A stretch of DNA of 64,000 nucleotides from JALYYC01 sp963795805 (lineage in GTDB: Bacteria; Chloroflexota; Dormibacteria; CF-121), in the NCBI GenBank assembly GCA_963795805.1, contig CAWCIV010000004.1:930001-994000 (forward strand). Direction: 5' to 3'. A program made the translations under genes and the position numbers. The notes below the pieces were generated by a model. It did not search any database. It worked only from the letters and a program-made list of their open reading frames with translations, and was not told where the DNA came from. Shown here in pieces: positions 39,859 through 49,300 of this stretch (position 1 is the stretch's first letter; each line of letters begins with the position of its first letter).

Positions 39859-41334
39859 ATGAAGCTCTTCGCCAAGGGCAAGGGGTCCACGGGACCCGCG
39901 GAGCAGCCGGCGCCCTTTCAACCGCTCGACCGAGTCGGCTTGCTCGGCCTCCTGGACCAGGTCGTCAACGGCGGTCAGAGTGGGATCCTCGAGCTCCACG
40001 AGCCGCGCGGGACCTGGACTTACGCCTTCCAGGGCGGCGCGTTGACCCACGCCAGTGGTGGCCGGGTTCGCGGCGCGCGGCAGGCCTTCGACCTGCTCTG
40101 GGAGTTCCAGAGTGGCGAGTACCAGTTCACACCCGGCACAAGCCCAGCGTTGGCCGGCAATCTCTATATCGACAAGAACCGTCTCCAGGATCTCCTGCGT
40201 CGCAGCCAGGCGGTTCTGCAGAGTCCCGCCTCCCCGTACATCCCCCCGGGCCAGGAGCGCCCGATCCAGCCCGTGCCGCGGCCCTACGCACCCCCCGCGC
40301 CCGGACAGATCCAGACCTGGCAACCTCAACAGCAGCCTGCGTGGCAGCCGCAAGGCCAGCCTGGTCAGCCTCAGGCCTGGCCGCAACAGGGTCAACAGGG
40401 ACCGCCCCAGCAGCAGCCGCCGGCCTGGCCGCCCCAGGGGCAGCCCGGCCAGCCGCAGAGCCAACCGGGTCAGCCGGCCTGGGGCAATGGCGGTTACCCG
40501 CCGCCCCCGCCCGGCTACCAGCAGCCCTACCCACAAGCTCCCTACGGGCAGGGACCGCAGGCGTACCCGCAGCCCTATCCGGCGGCCCCGCAGCCGCCCG
40601 TCTTTCCGGGTGCCTACCCGGCACAGCAGATGACACCAGCGCCGTCTGCGCCGGTTCAGGCCGCCCCGGCACCCGCGGCTGCGGCGCCGGCACAAGCGCC
40701 GGCACAAGCGCCGGCACAAGCGCCGGCACCCGCGCCAGCCCGGCCGGCGACCCCGCCGTCCTTCTCCGTGCCGCCCATGCCAATCCCGAAGCGCAAGGAG
40801 GCAGCCCCCGTCTATCAGCCGCCGGTCGCTCCGGCCTCGGCCATCCCGCCGGTCCCCGAGGCGTTGAAGCCGGCTCCGCCGAGCGTGCCCAAGGACGACC
40901 TCCAATCGCTCCGTGCCAGCCTCGTCGCACAGTCGCCGGCGGCGCCGCCGGCGTCCAACGCCCCCGCCTGGGGCGTCCGCTCTGCAGAAGGCTTTGTCAC
41001 CTCGGCGCCCGATCAGGGAAAGGGCAAAGCCAAAAGCAATGCCAGGGGTCAGAAGGCGTTGGTCCCCGGGCAGAAAAAAGCGAAGTCCAAGCTCCGTGCC
41101 GCGCTGGACGTCCGCCTGATCACGTTCTTGCTCTGGGCCTGCGAGCGAAAGTATTCTCCCGAGGACCACTGGACCCTCAAGGATGCCTTCGAGGTATCGA
41201 CCATGGAACTGCGCGATCAGTTCATCGGCGCCTTCTCGGAGTCGTTCAAGTCCGGGCCGAAGAAAACCATCAACGACGACGACGTCGACCAGATGGCCGC
41301 GGGTCGGATGCGCGGCCGCGCCAAAAAGCGCTAG
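39859..41334 (+). CDS. DUF4388-type protein with long Pro/Gln/Ala linker
   Basis: A 491-residue protein of three parts. Residues ~20-120: a DUF4388 (PATAN-like) module (LLGLLDQVVNGGQSGILELH, GALTHASGGRVRGARQAFDL). Residues ~125-385: a Pro/Gln/Ala/Tyr-rich linker with repeats such as PAQAPAQAPAQAP (from a 12-base unit repeated three times near 40685-40720). Residues ~410-491: a basic then helical end (LRAALDVRLITFLLWACERK). In other bacteria DUF4388 proteins occur with gliding or signalling modules. No signal peptide. TATATT at 39844-39849 lies 9 nt before the ATG. Confidence 0.75.
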   Translation: MKLFAKGKGSTGPAEQPAPFQPLDRVGLLGLLDQVVNGGQSGILELHEPRGTWTYAFQGGALTHASGGRVRGARQAFDLLWEFQSGEYQFTPGTSPALAGNLYIDKNRLQDLLRRSQAVLQSPASPYIPPGQERPIQPVPRPYAPPAPGQIQTWQPQQQPAWQPQGQPGQPQAWPQQGQQGPPQQQPPAWPPQGQPGQPQSQPGQPAWGNGGYPPPPPGYQQPYPQAPYGQGPQAYPQPYPAAPQPPVFPGAYPAQQMTPAPSAPVQAAPAPAAAAPAQAPAQAPAQAPAPAPARPATPPSFSVPPMPIPKRKEAAPVYQPPVAPASAIPPVPEALKPAPPSVPKDDLQSLRASLVAQSPAAPPASNAPAWGVRSAEGFVTSAPDQGKGKAKSNARGQKALVPGQKKAKSKLRAALDVRLITFLLWACERKYSPEDHWTLKDAFEVSTMELRDQFIGAFSESFKSGPKKTINDDDVDQMAAGRMRGRAKKR

Positions 41335-41387
41335 TCGGACCGGCCGGCAGGTTTCAGCTCGGCGTCAGTCGGTGCTACTACCATTGA

Positions 41388-41407
41388 GTGGACATTCAGG
41401 AGTCCAC
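41388..41407 (+). repeat. Inverted repeat upstream of the isochorismatase gene
   Basis: GTGGAC (41388-41393) and GTCCAC (41402-41407) are separated by 8 nt, about 20 nt before ATG 41426. Too short for a confident call; it could be an operator. Confidence 0.4.
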
Positions 41408-41425
41408 CATGAGGGAGGCGCGACC

Positions 41426-41980
41426 ATGAGCACACTGAAGAACCGGCCGAACACGGCCCTCCTTGTCATCGACCTGCAGAACGGCGTCGTCGAGGGGGCT
41501 CACGAGCGCGACGCGGTGGTCGCGAACGTCGGCAGCCTCGTCGAGAAGGCGCGGCGGGAACGGGTCCCCGTCGTCTGGGTCCAGCATTCGGACGAGCAGC
41601 TGGCGAGGGGAAGCCAGAAATGGCGGATCATCCCCGAGCTGAGTCCGGGCGACACGGAGCCGCTCGTCGAGAAGAACTACGGCGACTCCTTCGAGGACAC
41701 CCCCCTCGAGACCGTGCTGTCCGGCCTCGGAGTCGGGCGACTCGTCGTCGTCGGCGCCCAGACGGATGCCTGCGTCCGCTCGACGCTCCACGGCGCCCTC
41801 GTCAGGGGGTACGACGCGACTCTGGTCAGCGACGCCCACACGACGGAGAATCAGACCGAATGGGGGGCGCCGCCGCCCGAAAAGGTCATCGCGCACACGA
41901 ACCTCTACTGGACCTACCAGACGGCGCCAGGGCGGACGGCGGGGACGGTCGAGACCAAGGACGTCGACTTCCGCAGCTAA
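41426..41980 (+). CDS. Isochorismatase-family hydrolase
   Basis: A 184-residue cysteine hydrolase: NTALLVIDLQNGVVEGAHER (catalytic Asp), EKNYGDSFEDTPLETVLSGL (Lys) and VVVGAQTDACVRSTLHGALV (nucleophilic Cys). The Asp-Lys-Cys triad suggests an active enzyme. Members act on isochorismate, nicotinamide, carbamoyl groups or unknown amides, and the sequence does not decide between them. A GGGAGG precedes ATG 41426. It stands alone between unrelated genes. Confidence 0.85.
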   Translation: MSTLKNRPNTALLVIDLQNGVVEGAHERDAVVANVGSLVEKARRERVPVVWVQHSDEQLARGSQKWRIIPELSPGDTEPLVEKNYGDSFEDTPLETVLSGLGVGRLVVVGAQTDACVRSTLHGALVRGYDATLVSDAHTTENQTEWGAPPPEKVIAHTNLYWTYQTAPGRTAGTVETKDVDFRS

Positions 41981-42011
41981 GCCCGATGGCGGCCGATAAA
42001 CTCTTGATGCG

Positions 42012-44204
42012 TTGAGTATTGCGACGGAGCCTGGCGTCGACCTGCTGGAGGGGCTGAACCCACCGCAGCGGGCGGCGGTCACCGCGAACGACGGGCCCCT
42101 GTTGATCTTTGCCGGCGCGGGGAGCGGCAAGACACGCGTGCTGACCCACCGGATCGCGTGGTTGATCCAGCAGGGTCGGGCCGAGCCCGGCGAGTTGCTC
42201 GCGGTGACCTTTACGAACAAGGCGGCGCGCGAGATGCGCAGCCGGGTCGAGCATCTGCTCAACCTGGCCGCCGGCGGGATCTGGATGGGCACGTTCCATG
42301 CCATCGGCGTGCGGATCCTGCGCCGGGATGGCGCGGCCGACGGCGTCGACCGGCACTTCGCGATCTACGACGAAGCCGATCGCCTGGCCGTCGTCAAACG
42401 GATCATGACGGAGCACCGTCTGGATGAGAAACGGTATCCGCCGGGCGGCATGGTCGCCCTGATCTCCCGTGCCAAGGACGAGCTGCAGACCCCGGACGAG
42501 CAACTCAAAGCGGCGGGCACCCACACCGAGGAGCTGGCCGCCCGGGTCCGGCAGGGCTACGAGGCGTTCCTCGAGCGCAACAATGCGCTCGACTTCGACG
42601 ACCTGCTGCTGCGCACGGTATGGCTCTTCGATCGGCACCCGGAGGTCCTGGAGCGCTACCAACGACGGTTCAAGTACGTAATGGTCGACGAGTACCAGGA
42701 TACGAACCGTGCCCAGTACCTGATGGTCCGACACCTCGCCAGCCGCCACCGGAATCTCTGCGTCGTCGGCGACGACGACCAGTCGATCTACGGCTTCCGC
42801 GGCGCGGACGTTCGCAACATCCTCAGCTTCGAGCGCGACTATCCGGACGCCCAGGTCGTGAAGCTCGAGCAGAATTATCGCTCGACCCAGGTCATCCTCG
42901 ACGCCGCCTACCACGTGATCAAGGCGAATCCGAACCGCGCCGAGAAACGCCTCTGGACCGATCGTCCCGGCGGCCCCAAGGTCGTCGTGGCCCAGACCTA
43001 CGACGAACAGGAGGAGGCGCAGACCGTTGCGCGGGAAGCGCTCCGGCTGGTGGCTGAGGGCGACCACCGCCTGGGCGACCTCGCCGTGCTGTATCGAACC
43101 AATGCGCAGTCCCGCGCGCTGGAAGAAGTCCTGCTCCGGCGGGGCGTGCCGTACCGGCTGATCGGGGGCCTGCGCTTTTACGAGCGCCGCGAGGTCAAGG
43201 ACGTCCTCGCCTACCTCCGGCTGGTCGCCAACCCGCAGGACACGCTGAGCTTCGCACGGGTAATCAATGTCCCGCGGCGCAAGCTGGGCGAGAAGTCGCT
43301 CTCGCAACTGGGTTACTGGGCCGACGCGCACGGGATGTCCGCGTGGGATGCGCTCGAGCGTCTGCCGGAGATGACCGAGCTGGCGTCATCGGCGATCAAG
43401 GCGCTCACGGATTTCCGCGACCTGGTGGTCGAGGTCCGCGCCGCAAGCCAGGAACGGCGCCTCGTCGAGGTCCTCGACCTGTTACTGCTCCGCACAGCGT
43501 ACGAGCGCTACCTGAAAGACGGCAGCCCTGAGGGCGACGACCGCTGGGCCAACGTCCTCGAACTGCGGGGGCTGGCGTCAGAGTATGACGGGCTGCCGCC
43601 CGGCGAGGGCCTGCAGGCGTTTCTCGAAGATGTCGCGTTGATGAGCGACGTCGACAGCATGGATGACCGGGCGCAGGGCATGACCCTGATCACCCTGCAC
43701 ATGGTCAAGGGCCTCGAGTTCCCGGTGGTCTTCATGCTGGGCATGGAGGAAGGGCTTTTTCCCCACAGCCGGAGTCTCGATTCACCGGCCGGGTTGGAGG
43801 AGGAGCGGCGGCTCGCCTACGTCGGCATGACCCGCGCCAAGGATCGCCTCTACCTGTTCCACACGTTCCGGCGCCACCTCTGGGGCAGCGCAAATCTCAA
43901 CCTGCCGTCGCGGTTCCTGGCCGACATCCCGCCCGAGCTGGTGGACGGATCCGCCGGAATCCCGGCCGGGGTCCCCGTCCAGGGCATGGCGCCGGCTCGC
44001 GCCATCGAGGCGGCCCGCCCGGCCGCTCCGGTTGAGCTGGTCCAGCGGTACGCCCCGGGTGATACCGTCGAGCACCGGTCCTGGGGTCGCGGCACGATCC
44101 TGAAGAGCACGATGACCAGGACTGATGAAGAAATCATCGTCAAGTTCGGCAAGGTCGGCATGAAGATCCTGGCCGTGAGTCTCGCCCCGATCGTCAAGGT
44201 GTGA
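42012..44204 (+). CDS. pcrA: DNA helicase PcrA/UvrD
   Basis: A 730-residue superfamily 1A helicase. Motif I FAGAGSGKTRVLTHRIAWLI, motif II VDEYQDTNRAQYLMV, GDDDQSIYGFRGADVRNILS, QNYRSTQVILDAA, TLHMVKGLEFPVVFMLGMEE and RLAYVGMTRAKDRLYLFHTF are intact. The C-terminal WGRGTILKS... end is the PcrA-type Tudor segment that contacts RNA polymerase in Bacillus. The start is TTG 42012, with TAAACT (41997-42002) just upstream and no Shine-Dalgarno. It overlaps ligA by 4 nt; the pcrA-ligA pair is common in Gram-positives. Confidence 0.96.
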   Translation: MSIATEPGVDLLEGLNPPQRAAVTANDGPLLIFAGAGSGKTRVLTHRIAWLIQQGRAEPGELLAVTFTNKAAREMRSRVEHLLNLAAGGIWMGTFHAIGVRILRRDGAADGVDRHFAIYDEADRLAVVKRIMTEHRLDEKRYPPGGMVALISRAKDELQTPDEQLKAAGTHTEELAARVRQGYEAFLERNNALDFDDLLLRTVWLFDRHPEVLERYQRRFKYVMVDEYQDTNRAQYLMVRHLASRHRNLCVVGDDDQSIYGFRGADVRNILSFERDYPDAQVVKLEQNYRSTQVILDAAYHVIKANPNRAEKRLWTDRPGGPKVVVAQTYDEQEEAQTVAREALRLVAEGDHRLGDLAVLYRTNAQSRALEEVLLRRGVPYRLIGGLRFYERREVKDVLAYLRLVANPQDTLSFARVINVPRRKLGEKSLSQLGYWADAHGMSAWDALERLPEMTELASSAIKALTDFRDLVVEVRAASQERRLVEVLDLLLLRTAYERYLKDGSPEGDDRWANVLELRGLASEYDGLPPGEGLQAFLEDVALMSDVDSMDDRAQGMTLITLHMVKGLEFPVVFMLGMEEGLFPHSRSLDSPAGLEEERRLAYVGMTRAKDRLYLFHTFRRHLWGSANLNLPSRFLADIPPELVDGSAGIPAGVPVQGMAPARAIEAARPAAPVELVQRYAPGDTVEHRSWGRGTILKSTMTRTDEEIIVKFGKVGMKILAVSLAPIVKV

Positions 44205-46207
44205 GCATCGCCGGTACGACCATCGAGGAGGCGCAGGCCCGCATCCTCGAGCTCCGGACGACGATCGACCGCGCGAATCGCCAGTACTACGTGCTCGACC
44301 AGCCGGAGCTCACCGACGCCGAGTACGACGCGCTTTTCCGCGAGCTGGTCGAGCTGGAGACGCAGTTTCCCGAGCTGGTCACCGCGGACTCGCCCACGCA
44401 GCGGGTCGGCGGGCCGCCGTCGGACGCCTTCGCGAAGGTTACCCACCGCACGCCGATGCTCAGCCTGTCGAACGCGTTCGACCCTGACGAAGTACGGGAA
44501 TTCGACAGGCGGGTCCACCGAGCGCTTGGCGATGTCAAGGTCGAGTACGTCACCGAGCTGAAGATTGATGGCCTGGCGATGAGCCTGCTTTATGAGGACG
44601 GTCGCTACACCGTTGGGGCCACTCGGGGCGACGGATACGTTGGCGAGGATGTGACGCCGAACGTGAAGACGATTCCAAGTGTGCCGTTGTCTCTCACGAT
44701 CCCGAAGGAGTTTCCTCGCACGTTTGAAGTTCGTGGTGAGGTGTACATGCCCAAGCGCAGCTTCGAACGCCTGAACGCCGAGCTGGCGAGGGAAGGCAAG
44801 CCGCTCTTCGCGAACCCGCGTAATGCGGCCGCCGGTGCGGTCCGGCAGCTCGATCCGCGGGTGACCGCGCGGCGTCGCCTTGATACGTTCATTTACGCGC
44901 TCGATCCAGCCGGTAACGCCAGGAGCCAGGAGCAGATCCTGATGCGGCTCGGTGAGATGGGCTTCCACGTGAACCCGGACCGTCGAACCCACGCCGATAT
45001 CGATGCCGTCATCGGCTTCCTCGACGAGTGGCACGACAAGCGGCGTGGGCTCGACTACGGGATCGACGGGATCGTGATCAAGGTCAACGACCTCGGCCAA
45101 CAGGCGGAGCTCGGCTACGTCTCGCGTAGTCCGCGCTGGGCCCTGGCTTTCAAGTTTCCACCCGAGCAGGGGGAGACCGTGGTGGAGGACATCAAGGTCT
45201 ACGTGGGGCGGACAGGCGCGATCACGCCGGTTGCCTGGCTCGAGCCTGTGCAGATCGGTGGCACCACGGTGAGTCGGGCCACGCTGCACAACGAAGACGA
45301 GGTGGCGCGGAAAGACGTGCGCCCCGGCGACCAGGTCATCATCCAGCGCGCCGGCGACGTTATCCCAGAGGTCGTGCGGGTGCTCCTCGACAAGCGTCCA
45401 AAGGGCAGCCGTCCCTGGCACATGCCGAAGCAATGCCCGGAGTGCGAAACGGATTTAGTGCGTGAGCCGGGCGAGGCCGCCACGCGTTGTATCAATCCAA
45501 CCTGCCCCGCGCAGGTGCTCGAGCATCTTCGACACTTCGTCGGCGCGCTTGATATCGAGGGCCTGGGCTACGCGACCCTTCGCCAGTTGATCGACCGCAA
45601 GCTCGCCAAGGACCCGGCCGACCTCTATCACCTCACCAGGGAGCACCTGCTGTCCCTCGAAGGTTTTGCCGACAAGTCGGCGCAGAACCTCCTCGATCGG
45701 ATCGAGGCGAGCAAACCGACAACACTGCACCGGTTTCTGGTCGCGCTTGGCATCAGCCATGTGGGCTCGACGATGGCCGGCCTGCTGGCCGATCACTTCG
45801 GAGGCATCGACCGCCTTCAGGACGCGACCATTGACGACCTGCGAGCGATTGGGGGTGTGGGGCCCGCCGTCGCGGCCGAAGTACACGAATATTTTCAGCG
45901 CTCGGAGTCGCGACGGCTGATCGAGCGCCTGCTGGCTGCCGGCGTGGAGATCCGCGCGCTTAAACGACGGGATGGCCCGCTGACCGGGAAGACGTTCGTG
46001 ATCACCGGGACTCTCGACTCGATGACGCGGGGAGAAGCGGGGGAACGGATCAAGGCCCTGGGCGGCGCCGTCGGCTCGACCGTCTCGAAGAAGACCGATT
46101 ACCTGGTCGTGGGCGCCGACCCCGGCTCCAAGCGGGAGAAGGCGCTGCGGCTCAAGGTCCCGGTGCTCGACGAGGCCGCCTTCCTCCAGCTGCTTGCGAT
46201 GCCTTAA
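44201..46207 (+). CDS. ligA: NAD-dependent DNA ligase
   Basis: A 668-residue LigA of standard domain order: Ia (YYVLDQPELTDAEYDALFRE), adenylation (VTELKIDGLAMSLLYEDGRY, with the AMP-accepting Lys; TRGDGYVGEDVTPN), OB fold, zinc finger (CPECETDL and CINPTCPAQ), helix-hairpin-helix repeats, and a C-terminal BRCT domain (LTGKTFVITGTLDSMTRGEA). It seals nicks in replication and repair. The start is GTG 44201 in the pcrA stop. Confidence 0.97.
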   Translation: MSIAGTTIEEAQARILELRTTIDRANRQYYVLDQPELTDAEYDALFRELVELETQFPELVTADSPTQRVGGPPSDAFAKVTHRTPMLSLSNAFDPDEVREFDRRVHRALGDVKVEYVTELKIDGLAMSLLYEDGRYTVGATRGDGYVGEDVTPNVKTIPSVPLSLTIPKEFPRTFEVRGEVYMPKRSFERLNAELAREGKPLFANPRNAAAGAVRQLDPRVTARRRLDTFIYALDPAGNARSQEQILMRLGEMGFHVNPDRRTHADIDAVIGFLDEWHDKRRGLDYGIDGIVIKVNDLGQQAELGYVSRSPRWALAFKFPPEQGETVVEDIKVYVGRTGAITPVAWLEPVQIGGTTVSRATLHNEDEVARKDVRPGDQVIIQRAGDVIPEVVRVLLDKRPKGSRPWHMPKQCPECETDLVREPGEAATRCINPTCPAQVLEHLRHFVGALDIEGLGYATLRQLIDRKLAKDPADLYHLTREHLLSLEGFADKSAQNLLDRIEASKPTTLHRFLVALGISHVGSTMAGLLADHFGGIDRLQDATIDDLRAIGGVGPAVAAEVHEYFQRSESRRLIERLLAAGVEIRALKRRDGPLTGKTFVITGTLDSMTRGEAGERIKALGGAVGSTVSKKTDYLVVGADPGSKREKALRLKVPVLDEAAFLQLLAMP

Positions 46208-46269
46208 CGACCGATCGAGCTCAGGCTGAACGGTACCGAGTAGCGGAAGATAACCCTCCGTGACCGCTA

Positions 46270-46292
46270 TCACGATTTGTAACGAATCGTGA
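46270..46292 (+). repeat. 8-bp inverted repeat between ligA and the signalling gene
   Basis: TCACGATT-TGTAACG-AATCGTGA is perfect over 8 bp per arm. A loose T-rich stretch (CTTTTATTT) follows at 46304-46312. It may be the ligA terminator or an operator for the next gene. Nothing else is seen in the 131-base gap except CATATT at 46327-46332, a -10-like element. Confidence 0.6.
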
Positions 46293-46338
46293 CAGCTCCT
46301 TAACTTTTATTTCATGGCACGCGACGCATATTGCCGTC

Positions 46339-49300
46339 ATGGCAATCCCGCCGTTGCTTGGGGTGCCCGGAAACGGCCTTGCCTCGAGGCTGCGCTCGAT
46401 CGGGCGGCGCGGCCTGATCGGCCTCGCCGTGTCGGCGGTCCTGGGTCTCATCTTCGTGCTCGGCTCCATCCTGCCGGGCAGCACGTTGCCGCTCACCTGG
46501 TTCGTCCCGGTCCGGGACATCGCCAGCATCATCACGATGGCGGTCGCGCTCTTTCTCTGCGCCAGCGACGTCAGGATCCGCCGGCATAGCCGGGCCCTCC
46601 CGATCGTCATCACCAGCATCATCCTTATCTCTCTGTGGCTGGCCCACATGGTGACGTTCCCGAACGTGATCCCGATCCATCTGCCGCTCGTCACCGGCCA
46701 GACCACCGGCTACATCTTCCACGCGGCGCATCTCGCCACGCCCATCCTCCTGAGCCTCGTCCTCCTGACGCGCGGCCATCCACTCCCGCGCCCGGGCCTC
46801 GCGCTCACCCGCGCCAGTGGATTGGCACTGGCCATCAGTCTGGCCTGCATCGCGGCGGCCGTGCTCGCGCCACGGATTCTTCCGCCGACGATCGTCGACG
46901 GCAAATTCACGGAGCTCAACACCGCGCTTCTGATCCTCCCCTTCTTCGCCGTTGGCTTCGCCGCCGCGGTTTACCGTCGGGGCGCACACGGCGATCGGTA
47001 CATCGAATCCGGCGTGATCGCGGCCTTCATCCTGGTCGCCATCGAGACGCTCACGTTCCTCTTCGCGCGAGCGCGCTACGACGGCTTCTGGTACGTGGGA
47101 AACGCGCTGGTCTTCCTGCCGGACGCGGCCCTGCTGGCCGGGGTGCTCGGCCTCTACGCGACGGCGCGTCGCGAGGCCGACATCCACCTTCGCCTCATGA
47201 GCCACTTCAAGGAATCGCAGCAGCGACTGCAGATCATCATCGATACCTCACCCAGCGCGGTGATCAGCGCCGACGATGGCGGCTTCGTCACCGGCTGGAA
47301 CAGCCAGGCGGAGGCAGTCTTCGGCTGGTCGCATGACGAGGCGGTGGGGCGGTTGCTCGCCGAGACCGTCATTCCGAAGAAATATCGCGAGGCTCACCAG
47401 CGTGGCCTCGAAAAGTACGCGCAGACCGGGGATGGCCGTATCATCGGCAAGACGGTCGAGCTGACGGGCCTGCACCGCGACGGGCACGAGTTCCCGATCG
47501 AGCTCTCCGTGTCGGCCACCGGGCGAGTCGGCAACCAGCTGCAGCTGGTGGCATTTGTCACGGACATCAGCGAGCGCCGGATGGCCGAGCGACTGCGCAA
47601 CGTCCAGTTCGCGGTCACCCGGCCCCTGGCCAACGCCGCCACCTGGGCCGAAGCCGCGCCCCAGGTGCTGCAGGGGATCTGCGAGAACCTCGGCTGGAGC
47701 CTTGGCGAGATCTGGAACGTCGACCGAGTGGCCAACGTCCTGCGCTGGGAGTACGGCTGGCACAAGCCCGGTCGGGAGCTGCAGGCCTTCGAAGCGGCCA
47801 GCCGTGAGGTGACCTTCGCCCGCGGCGTCGGCCTGCTCGGCCGGGTCTGGGCGACCGGCAGGGCCACCTCGATCCAGGACGTGAGCGGCGACCGCGATGC
47901 GTCAAGGATGGCAGCCGCGGCCAGGGCCGGTCTCCACGGAAAATTTGGCTTTGCCATCACGAACGGCCGCAAGGTGACCGGCGTGATCGCGCTCTTCAGC
48001 AGCCAGGCGCAGGCCCCCGACCGCGCCACCCTGCGGATCATGGCCGACCTCGGGAGCCAGATCGGCCAGTTCATCGAGCGACGGCGGGCCGAGGATGAGC
48101 TGCGCAGCAGCGGCGAGCGCATCCGGGCCGTGCTCGACAACGTGGCCGACGGCATCGTATCAGTCGATGACCGGCTCGTGATCCGCTCCTACAATCCGGC
48201 GGCCGAACGTCTCTTCGGCTACAGCGCCGAGGAGGTGATCGGTAAGGAGTTCGGGCTGCTCATCGCCGAGCCGTACCGGACGGAGCTCAAGCCGCAGCTG
48301 CGCAGCTACCTGCAACCGCAGAAGCGCGAGGCCCTGCTCGGTTCTCATGAAGCCGACGGCCAGCGGAAGGATGGCAGCACGTTTCCGATGGAGTTCAACG
48401 TCGGCCGGCTCGGCGCGGGCCGGCTCCTCGTTGGAAGCCTCCGCGACGTCTCGGAGCGCAAGGCCGAGACGGAGGCGCTCCAGCACCGGGCGCTGCACGA
48501 TGCCCTGACCGGGCTGCCCAACCGGACGTTCCTACGCGAGCGTCTCGAGGAGGCGGTCCGAGTGGGCGAGCGGGAGATGAAGCCGTGCGCCGTCCTGCTG
48601 ATGGACATGGATGGCTTCAAGGGGGTCAACGACAGCCTCGGGCACCAGGCAGGCGACCAGCTCCTGCAGCAGGTTGGTGGGCGCATGCGTGACGTGCTCC
48701 GCAAGGCGGACATGGTGGCTCGCTATGGCGGCGACGAGTTCGCCGTCGTGCCGTGGGGCGCCACCGACGTGCCACGTGCGGTACTGATCGCCGAAAAGAT
48801 CCTGCAGGCGATCCAGCAGCCCTACACGATCGAGGGCTCGCCGGTCAACGTCAGCATCAGCGTGGGGATCGCGGTCTATCCCCAGCACGCCGAGGACGGT
48901 GAGGCGCTGATGCGACGGGCGGACGTCGCGATGTACGCGGCCAAGCGCGCAAAGAGCGGTTATAGCGTGTATGCCGCCGGCCAGGAAGACGACGTCGTTC
49001 CAGGCGTGCCCCTGATCGGCAAGCTGCGCTACGCGATCGACCAGTTCGAGCTGCTGCTGCATTACCAGCCGATCGTCTCCTCGGTTGACGGCGCGACCGC
49101 CAAGGTCGAGGCACTCGTCCGCTGGGGCCACCCCAGCCATGGGCTGTTGCCGCCTGACGACTTCATTCCGTCAGCGGAGCAGAGCGATCTGATCAAGCCA
49201 CTGACCGCCTGGGTTCTCAACGAGGCGCTCGGCCAGGTCCATGCCTGGGCCAGGGCCGGCATCGAGACCGGCGTCTCGGTCAACCTGTCGGCGCGCAACC

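Noticed and set aside
40685..40730. Three direct 12-base repeats considered as a possible CRISPR or regulatory array
   Set aside because: They lie in frame inside the DUF4388 linker and encode Pro-Ala-Gln-Ala repeats without spacers.
41886..45433. Long minus-strand frames of about 480 and 530 codons over pcrA and ligA
   Set aside because: Shadow frames; both plus-strand genes have complete motif sets.
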